Assembly: GCA_910574255.1 (NCBI GenBank)
Contig: CAJTAK010000001.1
Span: 519,779 to 583,778 of the forward strand
Source of the DNA: Clostridia bacterium
Lineage (GTDB): Bacteria; Bacillota; Clostridia; Lachnospirales; Lachnospiraceae
Direction: 5' to 3'
DNA length: 64,000 bases
Below the pieces are notes generated by a model. The model had not been told where the DNA came from. It did not search any database and worked only from the letters and a program-made list of their open reading frames with translations. The position numbers and the translations under genes are program-made. Positions 18,015-26,528 of this stretch are shown here, one piece after another; position 1 is the stretch's first letter, and each line of letters opens with the position of its first letter.

Positions 18015-19013
18015 ATGAGAAATAATAAAAAAGGTACCACATTAAATCGGAATATATCAGTGGCGGAAATTTTAATGACACCGGAAATCAGCATGATGAT
18101 TATATTGGCAGCGCTGTGTATCTATACGAATTCTGTTAATCCAACGTTCTTTGCTGTGAAAAATATTCAGATCATTTTGCGTAACTGTGCATTTATCGGG
18201 GCATTGGCTGTTGGTGAAGCTTTTGCTCTGATGTGCGGAGAAATTGATTTATCGATTGGATGTAATTCGCTTCTTTGCTCCATGGTATTTGCCTATACAT
18301 CCATTGTTATGGGACTGAATCCGATAGTGTCTGTTTTGGCTGGTCTTTTAACTGGGATTGCAGTAGGTGGAATTAACGCATGGATTACTTTGAAATTTGG
18401 TATGACTTCCTGGATTACGACTCTTTCTATGCAATACATCTGTAAGGGGTTTGCAACGATTATCTCCAAAGGAGGAGCTATTGCAACTTTGGGAGGATGC
18501 TTTGAAAGCATGAATAAGGCCAGACCCTTAGGCTTAAGCTGGATGCTGATTATTGTTTTAGTAATTCTGTTGTTTATGGGTATCTTGATGCAGTTCACAC
18601 CATTGGGAAGGAAAGTGCATGCCATAGGTATCAGCCCGGAGGCCAGCCGCATCGCCGGTCTTAAGGTGAATAAAGTGAAAGCGCTGTGTATGATCTTTTC
18701 TGGAGGAATGGCAGGTGTCTGTGGTGTACTGCAGAACATCAACAGCCTTTCCGGTTCTCCGACTACGGGTATTGGAAATGAATTTCCGGCTATCATATGC
18801 TGTGCTATTGGCGGTGTCAGTACAACAGGAGGAAAGGGAACCATGTGGGGTGTGCTTGTGGGATTATTGATGTATCAGACACTGAAAAATTGCCTGCAGA
18901 CGCTGGGGCTGAACAGTAATATGCAGCTGGTGGTAACAGGTATTATTCTTCTGATTGCCGTTGCCTTTGATTTGCTCAAAAAGAATTTTCATTTTGGAAA
19001 GAAGGGGGCATAG
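18015..19013 (+). CDS. Sugar ABC transporter permease (first of two)
   Basis: This 332-residue membrane protein has about eight to ten hydrophobic segments and the RbsC-type signatures GEIDLSIG near residue 75 and GRKVHAIGISPEASRIAGL near residue 205. It also has AIICCAIGGVSTTGGKGT. It forms half of the sugar channel in the cytoplasmic membrane. A second, clearly different permease follows two bases later, so the pore is probably a heterodimer. Confidence 0.9.
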   Translation: MRNNKKGTTLNRNISVAEILMTPEISMMIILAALCIYTNSVNPTFFAVKNIQIILRNCAFIGALAVGEAFALMCGEIDLSIGCNSLLCSMVFAYTSIVMGLNPIVSVLAGLLTGIAVGGINAWITLKFGMTSWITTLSMQYICKGFATIISKGGAIATLGGCFESMNKARPLGLSWMLIIVLVILLFMGILMQFTPLGRKVHAIGISPEASRIAGLKVNKVKALCMIFSGGMAGVCGVLQNINSLSGSPTTGIGNEFPAIICCAIGGVSTTGGKGTMWGVLVGLLMYQTLKNCLQTLGLNSNMQLVVTGIILLIAVAFDLLKKNFHFGKKGA

Positions 19014-19015
19014 GA

Positions 19016-19981
19016 ATGAATAAGAAAAAATCGGATGTTGTAATGAAGCTAAAAAGTAATCCGCTTATGGGGGTACTGATTCCTTTGCTTGTAATTATGC
19101 TGATTACACAAATTTTCAATCATAATTTCCTGACAGGAAATAATATGGCTTCCATTTTAAAATCCATCCCTTTTCTGGCACTGGCTACATTGGGGGCAAG
19201 TTTTCCGCTGCTGATCGGTGAGATTGATATTTCTGTAGGAAGGATTGCAGGATTTGGAGGGATGATTTTTACATTGTTTTATGTTGTAAAAGGACAGTCT
19301 CTTGTAATCAGTATTTTTGTTGCTATTTTAGCAGGTTTGGCAATAGGAGCTTTAAATGCATTTTTAGTTGTCTTTATTAAGATGAGTAGCTTTATTGCCA
19401 CTATGGGTACACTTTACATCTGTGGCGGCATGCGTTATCTGGTAAATGATGGAACTGTTATGACGTTGCCAAATGAGATGCGCACTTTTGCTCAGGAAAC
19501 TCCTTTGGGGATATCGTGGTTTTTTTGGATAGTAATAGCCTGCTATCTGTTTTTTGCATTTGTTCAAAGAAAGACAGCTTTTGGCCGTTATGTTTATGCA
19601 GTAGGAAATAATGCAGATGTAGCAAAATTGCAGGGTATAAATGTTAATAAAATAAAAACGGCAGCTTATCTGATTTCTGGGGCTCTGGGAGCTGTAGCAG
19701 GCATTATGGCAACGATTGATATTGGAAGCGGACAGCCATCTACCGGAACTAACTGGGAATTTAAAGCAGTAGCAGCCTGCGTAGTAGGCGGCGGCAGTCT
19801 GACTGGTGGTGTAGGAAATGCTGTGGGTACAGGTTTGGGAATTTTTGTTGTATTTGTTATCAACAACATTATTAATATGATAGGCATCTCAAATTATTGG
19901 GCAGATGTATTTACCGGATGCATTTTAGGCGGAGCGGTCATGCTTGATATTATCCGCCAGAAACAAAAGATTCATGAATAG
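19016..19981 (+). CDS. Sugar ABC transporter permease (second of two)
   Basis: This 321-residue membrane protein of the RbsC family has GEIDISVGRIAGF near residue 70, FGRYVYAVGNNADVAKLQGI near residue 190 and AVAACVVGGGSLTGGVGN near residue 250. It is not a duplicate of its neighbour in sequence, only of the same family. Its start overlaps the end region of the preceding permease by near contact (2-base gap), showing translational coupling. The two partners are typical of importers for larger or unusual sugars as well as autoinducer-2. Confidence 0.9.
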   Translation: MNKKKSDVVMKLKSNPLMGVLIPLLVIMLITQIFNHNFLTGNNMASILKSIPFLALATLGASFPLLIGEIDISVGRIAGFGGMIFTLFYVVKGQSLVISIFVAILAGLAIGALNAFLVVFIKMSSFIATMGTLYICGGMRYLVNDGTVMTLPNEMRTFAQETPLGISWFFWIVIACYLFFAFVQRKTAFGRYVYAVGNNADVAKLQGINVNKIKTAAYLISGALGAVAGIMATIDIGSGQPSTGTNWEFKAVAACVVGGGSLTGGVGNAVGTGLGIFVVFVINNIINMIGISNYWADVFTGCILGGAVMLDIIRQKQKIHE

Positions 19982-19995
19982 GGCGGTGGAACAAA

Positions 19996-21087
19996 ATGAA
20001 AGAATGGAAAGTGAATGTTGATAAAAAAGAACTGCTGCGACATCTGGGAAGCATTTCCCAAGTAGGCGGATTAAAGCGGTATGAGCTGACAGAAGGAAGG
20101 GCCAAAGGAGTGGAAGCGGTGGATGTGGTAACCGGAAGCGGTCTGGAATTCACAGTACTTCCGGGAAGGTGCATGGATCTGAGTTGCACACGCTATAAAG
20201 GAATTCCCATATCCTGGCAGTCCAAAGCAGAGCTGACAAGTGGTGCTTATCTGGAACAGGAAGGGATGGAATGGCTGCGAAGCTTCTACGGCGGGATGCT
20301 GACTACCTGTGGATTTTCCAATGCAGGAGGTCCTTGCCAGGAGGAACGGAGAATTTTCGGCTTACAAAATTATGGCTTACATGGACGTCTGGCACATATT
20401 CCGGCTACACAAGTGTGCTGTAAAGAACACTGGATAGGTGAAGAATATGTGATGACTATAGAAGGACAGATGCGTCAGAGCGCCGTACATGGAGAAAATT
20501 TGGTTTTGCGAAGAACAATTACCGCAAAGCTGGGTAAAAAAAAGTTTTGGCTTCATGATGAAATTGAAAACGAAGGCCATACAGCCGAGGCTTTGCTGCT
20601 GCTGTATCATATGAATTTTGGCCATCCTCTTTTGAGTGAGAAGAGCCGACTGATAGTTAATTCCGGGGCTATACGAGGAGCAGATTCAATAGCAGAACAG
20701 GAAATGGAACTATATGGGCAATTTCATGAGCCAGTGCATCTGCAAAATGAGCGCTGCTATTTTCATGAACTTAGGACAGACGAGGAAGGCAATACAAGGA
20801 TTGCTTTGATAAATGAAGAATTGGAGTTAGGAGCTTCCTTGAAGTTCAACCGGGAGCAATTACCTTGCCTGACGGAATGGAAGATGTTGGCGGAAAGCGA
20901 GTATGTATTGGGATTGGAGCCAGGCAATGTAAATCCTATCGGGCGGGCTCAGGCAAAAGAGCAAAATAAACTTCAGTATTTAGAGCCAGGTGAAATTTAT
21001 AAGACAGACATTGAACTGGAAATTTTGGATGGCCCAGAGGAACTGGCAGCAGCAGAAAATGAAATTGAGCGATTGGGAGATAGATAA
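19996..21087 (+). CDS. DUF4432 family protein (aldose 1-epimerase-like fold)
   Basis: This 363-residue protein has the DUF4432 signature LEFTVLPGRCMDLSCTRYKGIPISW near residue 50 and GFSNAGGPC, NYGLHGRLAHIPA and LLLYHMNFGHPLL further on. Such proteins have a galactose-mutarotase-like fold and are thought to be sugar epimerases or mutarotases; a specific reaction is not established. The conserved GLHG and HMNFGHPLL histidines are candidate active-site residues. It lies 14 bases after the permease gene in the same operon. Interconverting anomers of the imported sugar is a reasonable inference. Confidence 0.8.
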   Translation: MKEWKVNVDKKELLRHLGSISQVGGLKRYELTEGRAKGVEAVDVVTGSGLEFTVLPGRCMDLSCTRYKGIPISWQSKAELTSGAYLEQEGMEWLRSFYGGMLTTCGFSNAGGPCQEERRIFGLQNYGLHGRLAHIPATQVCCKEHWIGEEYVMTIEGQMRQSAVHGENLVLRRTITAKLGKKKFWLHDEIENEGHTAEALLLLYHMNFGHPLLSEKSRLIVNSGAIRGADSIAEQEMELYGQFHEPVHLQNERCYFHELRTDEEGNTRIALINEELELGASLKFNREQLPCLTEWKMLAESEYVLGLEPGNVNPIGRAQAKEQNKLQYLEPGEIYKTDIELEILDGPEELAAAENEIERLGDR

Positions 21088-21102
21088 GGGGGTAAGGAAA
21101 GA

Positions 21103-22245
21103 ATGGTAATGAGAACAAAAAAATTCGGCATCATTGGCTGCGGCCTTATGGGAAAAGAATTTGCAAGTGCTGCTTTACGCTGGTGCCATCTGAAGGATGA
21201 AATTACAAAACCGGAGATTGTTGCAGTATGTGATACCAATCCGGCAGCTTTTGAGTGGTTTGATAAGGCTGTTTCTGGGTTGAAATATCATTTTACGGAT
21301 TATCATGAGCTGCTGACTTGTGAAGAAGTGGAAGCTGTGTATTGCGCAGTTCCCCATGTGATGCATCAACAGGTGTACAGCGATATCATTAATGCGGGAA
21401 AGCATCTTATGGGAGAGAAGCCCTTTGGTATGGATAAGGCACAAAATGATGCTATTCTGGAGGCTTTAAAAAATCATCCAGAGGTATTCTGCCGCTGCGC
21501 CAGTGAGTTTCCTTTTTTTCCGGCATGCCAGCGTGTGATTGCATGGGTGAAGGAAGGGAGACTGGGGCAGATCATTGAAGTCAAGGCAGGCTTTAACCAT
21601 GCCAGTGACTTGAATCCCGATAAGCCTATTAACTGGAAGCGGAAAAATAGTGTGAATGGTATTTATGGTTGCATGGGTGATCTGGGGCTTCATACTCAGC
21701 ATGTTCCATTTGCATTGGGATGGAAGCCAAAGAGTGTGTATGCTGTACTGAGTGACATCGTAAAAGAGAGGCCGGATGGCAAAGGAGGTACTTCTGTCTG
21801 TGATACCTGGGATAATGCAACCATGCTCTGCCGTGTTGAACATATGGAAGGCTATGAGTTCCCTATGACTCTGGAGACTAAGCGTATTGAGCCTGGGGCC
21901 ACAGACCAGTGGTATTTGAAAATAAATGGGACAAAAGCTTCTGTTTACTTTACTTCCGAGGATCCGGATGCTTTTCACTATTTGTATGCAGAGGGGGCGA
22001 TCCAGTCTTGGTGCCGTGTTCTGGTAGGATACCGCAGTATGATTCCCACGATTACAGGCGAAAATTTTGAGTTTGGATTTTCGGATGCTATTTTACAGAT
22101 GTGGGCAGCATATATGGCAGAGCTGGAGGGCAGAGAACTGGATTTTGGCTGTGTAAAGCCACAGCACACCCATATGTCTCACGCTTTGATTACAGCGGCA
22201 CTGGAATCGTATGAACAACAAAAAGCAATCGAGATTGCATATTAA
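21103..22245 (+). CDS. Gfo/Idh/MocA family oxidoreductase (operon member)
   Basis: This 380-residue protein has a Rossmann motif GIIGCGLMG near residue 7 and a GEKPFGMD segment near residue 107 (the family's catalytic lysine). The GVHKTD-like stretch of other members is replaced by GDLGLHTQHVPFALG. It probably oxidises or reduces the imported sugar or an intermediate with NAD(P). A second in-frame ATG at 21109 is also possible, since AAGGA lies 4 bases before the first and 10 before the second. It is distinct from the family member at 9926. Confidence 0.85.
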   Translation: MVMRTKKFGIIGCGLMGKEFASAALRWCHLKDEITKPEIVAVCDTNPAAFEWFDKAVSGLKYHFTDYHELLTCEEVEAVYCAVPHVMHQQVYSDIINAGKHLMGEKPFGMDKAQNDAILEALKNHPEVFCRCASEFPFFPACQRVIAWVKEGRLGQIIEVKAGFNHASDLNPDKPINWKRKNSVNGIYGCMGDLGLHTQHVPFALGWKPKSVYAVLSDIVKERPDGKGGTSVCDTWDNATMLCRVEHMEGYEFPMTLETKRIEPGATDQWYLKINGTKASVYFTSEDPDAFHYLYAEGAIQSWCRVLVGYRSMIPTITGENFEFGFSDAILQMWAAYMAELEGRELDFGCVKPQHTHMSHALITAALESYEQQKAIEIAY

Positions 22246-22264
22246 CAATCAGGAGGAATGAGTT

Positions 22265-23302
22265 ATGAGAAGATTAGTTTTGGAAGCACCTTATACTATG
22301 AAAATGACAGAAGCCCCGATTCCAGTTCCGGATCCGCAACAGGTACGTATTAAAGTACATAAAATTGGTGTCTGTGGTTCGGATCCAACCATTTATAAGG
22401 GACTGCATCCGTATGTAACCTTTCCGGTTGTATTGGGGCATGAGATTTCTGGTACGATTGATGCTGTAGGAGAAAATGTGTCAAAGAATCGCATTGGACA
22501 GCGTGTTACGATTATTCCTCATCAGGTTTGCGGGCACTGTGATCCTTGTAAACATGAGATCTACAATTTCTGCGAGGAACTGAAATGTACTGGTGCGGAA
22601 GCGGATGGCGCCTGCTGTGATTATTTCTGTATTGATTCCAAAATGGCTCTGGAAATGCCTGATACTATGAGCATGGAAATGGGAGCACTGGTGGAACCAG
22701 CCTGTGTAGCTTATCATGGGGCAAAACGCGGCCAGATTCAACGTACAGATAAAGTTCTCATTATAGGTGCAGGCCCTATTGGGATGTTCTGCATGCAGAG
22801 CTGCTTTGCTCTGGGCGCAAAGGAAGTTTATATGGCAGATATGGATGCAGCCCGTCTTAAACTGGCAAAGTCTCTGGGGGTTACAGGAGTCATTGATGTT
22901 TCCAAAGAAGATTTGATATCCGGTCTGACCCGACTGGTTGGAACTGAGAAAAACATAGATGTATTCTATGATTGTGTAGGTGAGAAAGGAAGTGTTCTGA
23001 ATAATATTCTGTCTGTTGCAAAACGCGGAAGTCGTGTAGTAGTCATAGGTGTACTCCAAAAAGAGTATGTGATTCCGTTGCTGCCGGATTTCGTGCAGCA
23101 TGAACTGACACTTTCGGGAACCACTATGTATGTTCCTCAGGATTACCGTGAGATGATTGAGCTTATGGGAACGGGAGTTATTCGTATTGACGGTATGGTT
23201 TCTCATCATTTTTCACTGGAAGAGCTTCCGAATGTGCTTGATATGATTGTAAACAGAAGAGAAAAAACCTTCAAAGTTGTAATTAATGTGGCAGGAGAAT
23301 AA
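22265..23302 (+). CDS. Zinc-binding alcohol dehydrogenase family protein
   Basis: This 345-residue medium-chain dehydrogenase has the catalytic zinc ligands in VCGSDP and GHEISG (residues about 38 and 60-62), and the structural zinc cluster CGHCDPCKHEIYNFC near residue 90. Its Rossmann motif is IIGAGPIGMFCMQ near residue 165. It resembles sorbitol- or threonine-dehydrogenase-like enzymes that oxidise polyols or hydroxy acids with NAD(P). AGGAGG precedes ATG. It lies 19 bases after the oxidoreductase gene and 2 bases before the transketolase genes. Confidence 0.88.
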   Translation: MRRLVLEAPYTMKMTEAPIPVPDPQQVRIKVHKIGVCGSDPTIYKGLHPYVTFPVVLGHEISGTIDAVGENVSKNRIGQRVTIIPHQVCGHCDPCKHEIYNFCEELKCTGAEADGACCDYFCIDSKMALEMPDTMSMEMGALVEPACVAYHGAKRGQIQRTDKVLIIGAGPIGMFCMQSCFALGAKEVYMADMDAARLKLAKSLGVTGVIDVSKEDLISGLTRLVGTEKNIDVFYDCVGEKGSVLNNILSVAKRGSRVVVIGVLQKEYVIPLLPDFVQHELTLSGTTMYVPQDYREMIELMGTGVIRIDGMVSHHFSLEELPNVLDMIVNRREKTFKVVINVAGE

Positions 23303-23304
23303 GC

Positions 23305-24141
23305 ATGGAGACATTAGAATTAAAGCAGAAAGCCAATGAAATCCGGCGCCTGATTTTAGAGATGGTTTACCAGGCAAAATCCGGCCATCTGGGAGGCTCA
23401 CTGTCAGCAGCTGATATTTTTACTTGCCTTTATGGGCAGATCCTGCGCATAGATCCGCAGAATCCGAAATGGAAATTCAGGGATCGGTTTGTCTTATCCA
23501 AAGGGCATGCAACACCGGCCTATTATGCCTCTCTGGCAGAGTTTGGGTTTTTCCCGAAAGATGAATTGCGGACCTTTCGCCGTCTGGGATCCCGCCTGCA
23601 GGGGCATCCGGACTGCAAACATACGCCAGGTGTAGATATGAGCAGCGGTTCTCTTGGACAGGGCATTTCTACAGCCGTAGGTATGGCCTTTGCAGCAAAA
23701 ATGCAGGGACTTCCTATTCGTGTTTATGTCATGCTCGGGGATGGGGAGATGGAGGAAGGTCAGGTATGGGAAGCTTTGATGTTTGCAGGCAACAGAAAAT
23801 TAGATAATCTGGTGATTATCATTGACAATAATGATCTGCAATGTGACGGACATTTAGATGAGGTTAATTCACCGAACCCTATTGATGAAAAATTGCAGGC
23901 ATTCCATTTTCAGGTGAAAACAGTAGATGGCCATAACATGAAGGAGCTTGTTGAAGCTTTTGGGGATGCAAAGAAATATTCAGGAGTTCCATTTGCTCTG
24001 ATTGCAAAGACAGTGAAGGGGAAAGGCGTATCTTTCATGGAAGATCAGGCAGCCTGGCATGGAAAGGTGCCGGACACCGAACAGTTTAAGCAAGCCATGA
24101 GAGAATTGGAAAGGGCGGGTGAAGCTTTGTGCAGGAAGTAA
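23305..24141 (+). CDS. Transketolase-like N-terminal subunit
   Basis: This 278-residue protein is the thiamine-diphosphate-binding (PP) half of transketolase: SGHLGGSLSAADI near residue 26, LSKGHATPAYY near residue 65 and the GDGEMEEGQVWEALMFAGNRKLDNLVIIIDNND thiamine motif near residue 145-175. The C-terminal half is encoded separately and overlaps by 13 bases. Split transketolases are common in catabolic operons and include the D-apulose-4-phosphate transketolase of the non-oxidative apiose route. The ketose phosphate donor here is unknown. Confidence 0.92.
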   Translation: METLELKQKANEIRRLILEMVYQAKSGHLGGSLSAADIFTCLYGQILRIDPQNPKWKFRDRFVLSKGHATPAYYASLAEFGFFPKDELRTFRRLGSRLQGHPDCKHTPGVDMSSGSLGQGISTAVGMAFAAKMQGLPIRVYVMLGDGEMEEGQVWEALMFAGNRKLDNLVIIIDNNDLQCDGHLDEVNSPNPIDEKLQAFHFQVKTVDGHNMKELVEAFGDAKKYSGVPFALIAKTVKGKGVSFMEDQAAWHGKVPDTEQFKQAMRELERAGEALCRK

Positions 24142-25097
24142 AGAAAATTGCTACAAGAGAGAGCTTTGGTAATGCCTTGATTTCTCTGGCAGAGGAATTT
24201 CCCCAAATGATAGTTTTGGATTCGGATCTGACTACAGGAACAAAAACCTGTATGTTTCAGAAGGCTTACTCAGAACGCCATATCAACTGTGGAATTGCGG
24301 AAAGTAATATGATGGGCATGGCAGCAGGCATGTCTGTCATGGGATATATTCCGGTAGTAAGTACTTTTGCCATGTTTGCAGCAGGGCGCGCCTTTGAACA
24401 GATACGTAATTCTATCGGCTATCCTCATTTGAATGTGAAAATTTGTGCCACGCATGGAGGAATTTCTGTAGGAGAAGACGGAGCCACTCATCAGTGCAAC
24501 GAGGATATGGCATTAATGCGTGCGATTCCGGGCATGGTGGTTCTGAATCCCAGCGATGATGCTGAGGCAAAGGCGGCATTGAAGGCAGCACTTATCTATG
24601 AAGGCCCGGTTTACATCCGGTTTGGAAGGCTCGAAGTAGATATGATCCATGAAGAAGGCGAGCCGTTTACCATTGGTAAAGGCCGGATCGAACGAGATGG
24701 AACTGATATAACGATCTTTGCCACAGGCATTTGTGTACAGGAAAGCTTAAAGGCGGCTGAAATGCTGATGGAAAGCAGTATAGATGCTCAGGTGGTAAAT
24801 CTGGCAAGTATCAAGCCGCTGGACAGGGAATTGATCTTTCAGGCAGCATCAAAGACCGGAAAGGCAATTACAGTTGAAGAACATACAGTGTTGGGCGGAA
24901 TGGGCAGTGCTGTCTGTGAAGTGCTGGCAGGGAGGTATCCGATACCGGTTAAAATGGTTGGAATTCCGGATATATTCGGAGAATCCGGGGATGCGAAAAA
25001 ACTTTTACACATACATAGATTGGATGCTTTTGGAATTGCAGCAGAGACAGAAGCATTTCTGAGGGAAACAGCAGACTTGACGCTGCAAAATATTTGA
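24129..25097 (+). CDS. Transketolase-like C-terminal subunit
   Basis: This 322-residue protein has the pyrimidine-binding half of transketolase, with the catalytic-glutamate motif INCGIAESNMMGMAAGMS near residue 55 and the AMFAAGRAFEQIRN and THGGISVGEDGATHQ segments. It starts with GTG inside the end of the N-terminal subunit gene, a coupled overlap that suggests 1:1 synthesis. The C-terminal domain (residues 190-322) is the usual transketolase end domain. It works with the upstream subunit to transfer a two-carbon unit. Confidence 0.92.
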   Translation: MQEVKKIATRESFGNALISLAEEFPQMIVLDSDLTTGTKTCMFQKAYSERHINCGIAESNMMGMAAGMSVMGYIPVVSTFAMFAAGRAFEQIRNSIGYPHLNVKICATHGGISVGEDGATHQCNEDMALMRAIPGMVVLNPSDDAEAKAALKAALIYEGPVYIRFGRLEVDMIHEEGEPFTIGKGRIERDGTDITIFATGICVQESLKAAEMLMESSIDAQVVNLASIKPLDRELIFQAASKTGKAITVEEHTVLGGMGSAVCEVLAGRYPIPVKMVGIPDIFGESGDAKKLLHIHRLDAFGIAAETEAFLRETADLTLQNI

Positions 25098-25111
25098 AAG
25101 AAGGGGAAAGA

Positions 25112-26326
25112 ATGAAAGCGGTCATGTATGGCGCTGGCAATATTGGGCGCGGTTTTATTGGAATGCTGTTTTCGGCATCCGGCTACGAAGTGATTTTTGT
25201 GGATGTAGCAGAGAAGGTAGTAAAGGAGCTTCAGGAAAAGAAACAATATCCTTTGCGCTATGTTGCCAGTCAGGGGCATCAGGATATGATGATAAAGCCG
25301 GTGACTGCCATAAACGGAAATGATATGGAAATGACTGCCAATGCGATTGCGGAATGTGATATTATGGCTACAGCTGTAGGCCCGCGAATTTTAAAATTAA
25401 TTGCACCTAATTTGGCGGAGGGTATTCGCAGGCGTATGCAAACAAGCAGTAAAAATTTGAATATTATCATTTGCGAGAATTTAATGGATGCGGATCGTGT
25501 TCTGGAAAGAATGGTGAAAGCAGAGTTAACAAAAGAAGAGATTGAATGGTTTGATGGACATGTAGGACTGGTGGAGGCATCTATTGGTCGTATGGTTCCG
25601 ATACAGACAGAGGAAATGAAGGATGGGGACCCTTTACGTGTCTGTGTGGAGTCTTATGGTTTTTTGCCGGTAGATGGGGCAGCATTTAAGGGAGAAGTAC
25701 CGGATATTAAAAATATGATTCCTTTTGAGCCTTTTGACTTCTTCATTAAGCGTAAGCTTTATGTTCACAATATGGGACATGCTGTCTGCGCGTATTTGGG
25801 AGATGTTTTGGAATTGGAGTATATTTACCAGTCTATTGACCGGGATGAGATTTATATTATTGTAAAAAATGCTATGGAAGAAAGTGCTGCTGCACTTTCT
25901 TCCGAATATGGTGTACCACTGGAAAACATTATGAAGCACATTATGGATTTACTTTACCGGTTTGCCAACACAGCATTGAAGGATACCTGCAGGCGGGTGG
26001 GAAGAGATCCGGAACGTAAATTGTCACCGAAGGATCGTCTGATTGGAGCTGCCTGTCTGGCCATGGATCAGAACGTAGTTCCGGCTTACATTGCTATCGG
26101 AGCAGCGGCAGGTGTGCGGCGTTATATTGATGAAACGGTCAGTATGCAACAAAATATTGTATGTGCAGAGGACGTATTGAGAAATGTTTCTGAATTGGAA
26201 ATCGGCAGCAGATTGAGTAAATTGATTTTAGATATGTATCAGATGATGCTGGAAGGAAGAGGCTTAGGAGAACTTCGCAGAGCAGCAGATGGAATAAAGG
26301 CTGCCTGTTCAGAAAATGTGGTTTAA
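25112..26326 (+). CDS. Mannitol-1-phosphate 5-dehydrogenase-like protein
   Basis: This 404-residue long-chain polyol dehydrogenase has the N-terminal YGAGNIGRGFIG Rossmann motif, ICENLMDADRVL and VEASIGRMVPIQ in the middle, and the conserved KRKLYVHNMGHAVCAYLGD stretch near residue 210, which carries the catalytic lysine and histidine of the mannitol dehydrogenase family. MtlD-type enzymes interconvert sugar-alcohol phosphates and ketose phosphates. ATG 25112 is preferred because AAGGGG precedes it and it begins the conserved fold. It ends the operon. Whether the substrate is mannitol phosphate is not shown; no mannitol PTS is in the window. Confidence 0.85.
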   Translation: MKAVMYGAGNIGRGFIGMLFSASGYEVIFVDVAEKVVKELQEKKQYPLRYVASQGHQDMMIKPVTAINGNDMEMTANAIAECDIMATAVGPRILKLIAPNLAEGIRRRMQTSSKNLNIIICENLMDADRVLERMVKAELTKEEIEWFDGHVGLVEASIGRMVPIQTEEMKDGDPLRVCVESYGFLPVDGAAFKGEVPDIKNMIPFEPFDFFIKRKLYVHNMGHAVCAYLGDVLELEYIYQSIDRDEIYIIVKNAMEESAAALSSEYGVPLENIMKHIMDLLYRFANTALKDTCRRVGRDPERKLSPKDRLIGAACLAMDQNVVPAYIAIGAAAGVRRYIDETVSMQQNIVCAEDVLRNVSELEIGSRLSKLILDMYQMMLEGRGLGELRRAADGIKAACSENVV

Positions 26327-26386
26327 TCATAACTTTTCATGATTTGCACCCATCCCAAAATGTAAACGAAAAAGCGATCCGCAACA

Positions 26387-26489
26387 TTGACAGACAAAGG
26401 GCAATGTGTTATATTCTAAAATTGATGAGCAAAGGCGTTCATTCATATAGAACTTTGGTTCTGATATGAATCCTCCTTTGCTCTTTTTT
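26387..26489 (+). promoter_or_regulatory. carAB promoter followed directly by a terminator hairpin (possible attenuator)
   Basis: TTGACA (26387-26392), 17 bases and TATATT (26410-26415) form a consensus promoter with a start near 26422. The transcript almost at once enters a long hairpin: GAGCAAAGG at 26427-26435 pairs with CCTTTGCTC at 26475-26483. An inner stem pairs 26441-26453 with 26458-26471, and six T residues follow (26484-26489). This is a Rho-independent terminator placed between promoter and carA, so attenuation is likely. I saw no PyrR-binding-loop consensus. Alternatively it ends a short transcript of its own. Confidence 0.75.
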
Positions 26490-26528
26490 ACTGCATAAAA
26501 ACGATTCAGAAAAGATTTGGAGGGGACT

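Noticed and set aside
26387-26489. Classical PyrR-regulated attenuator
   Set aside because: The binding-loop consensus and separate antiterminator are not visible; only the terminator hairpin is supported.
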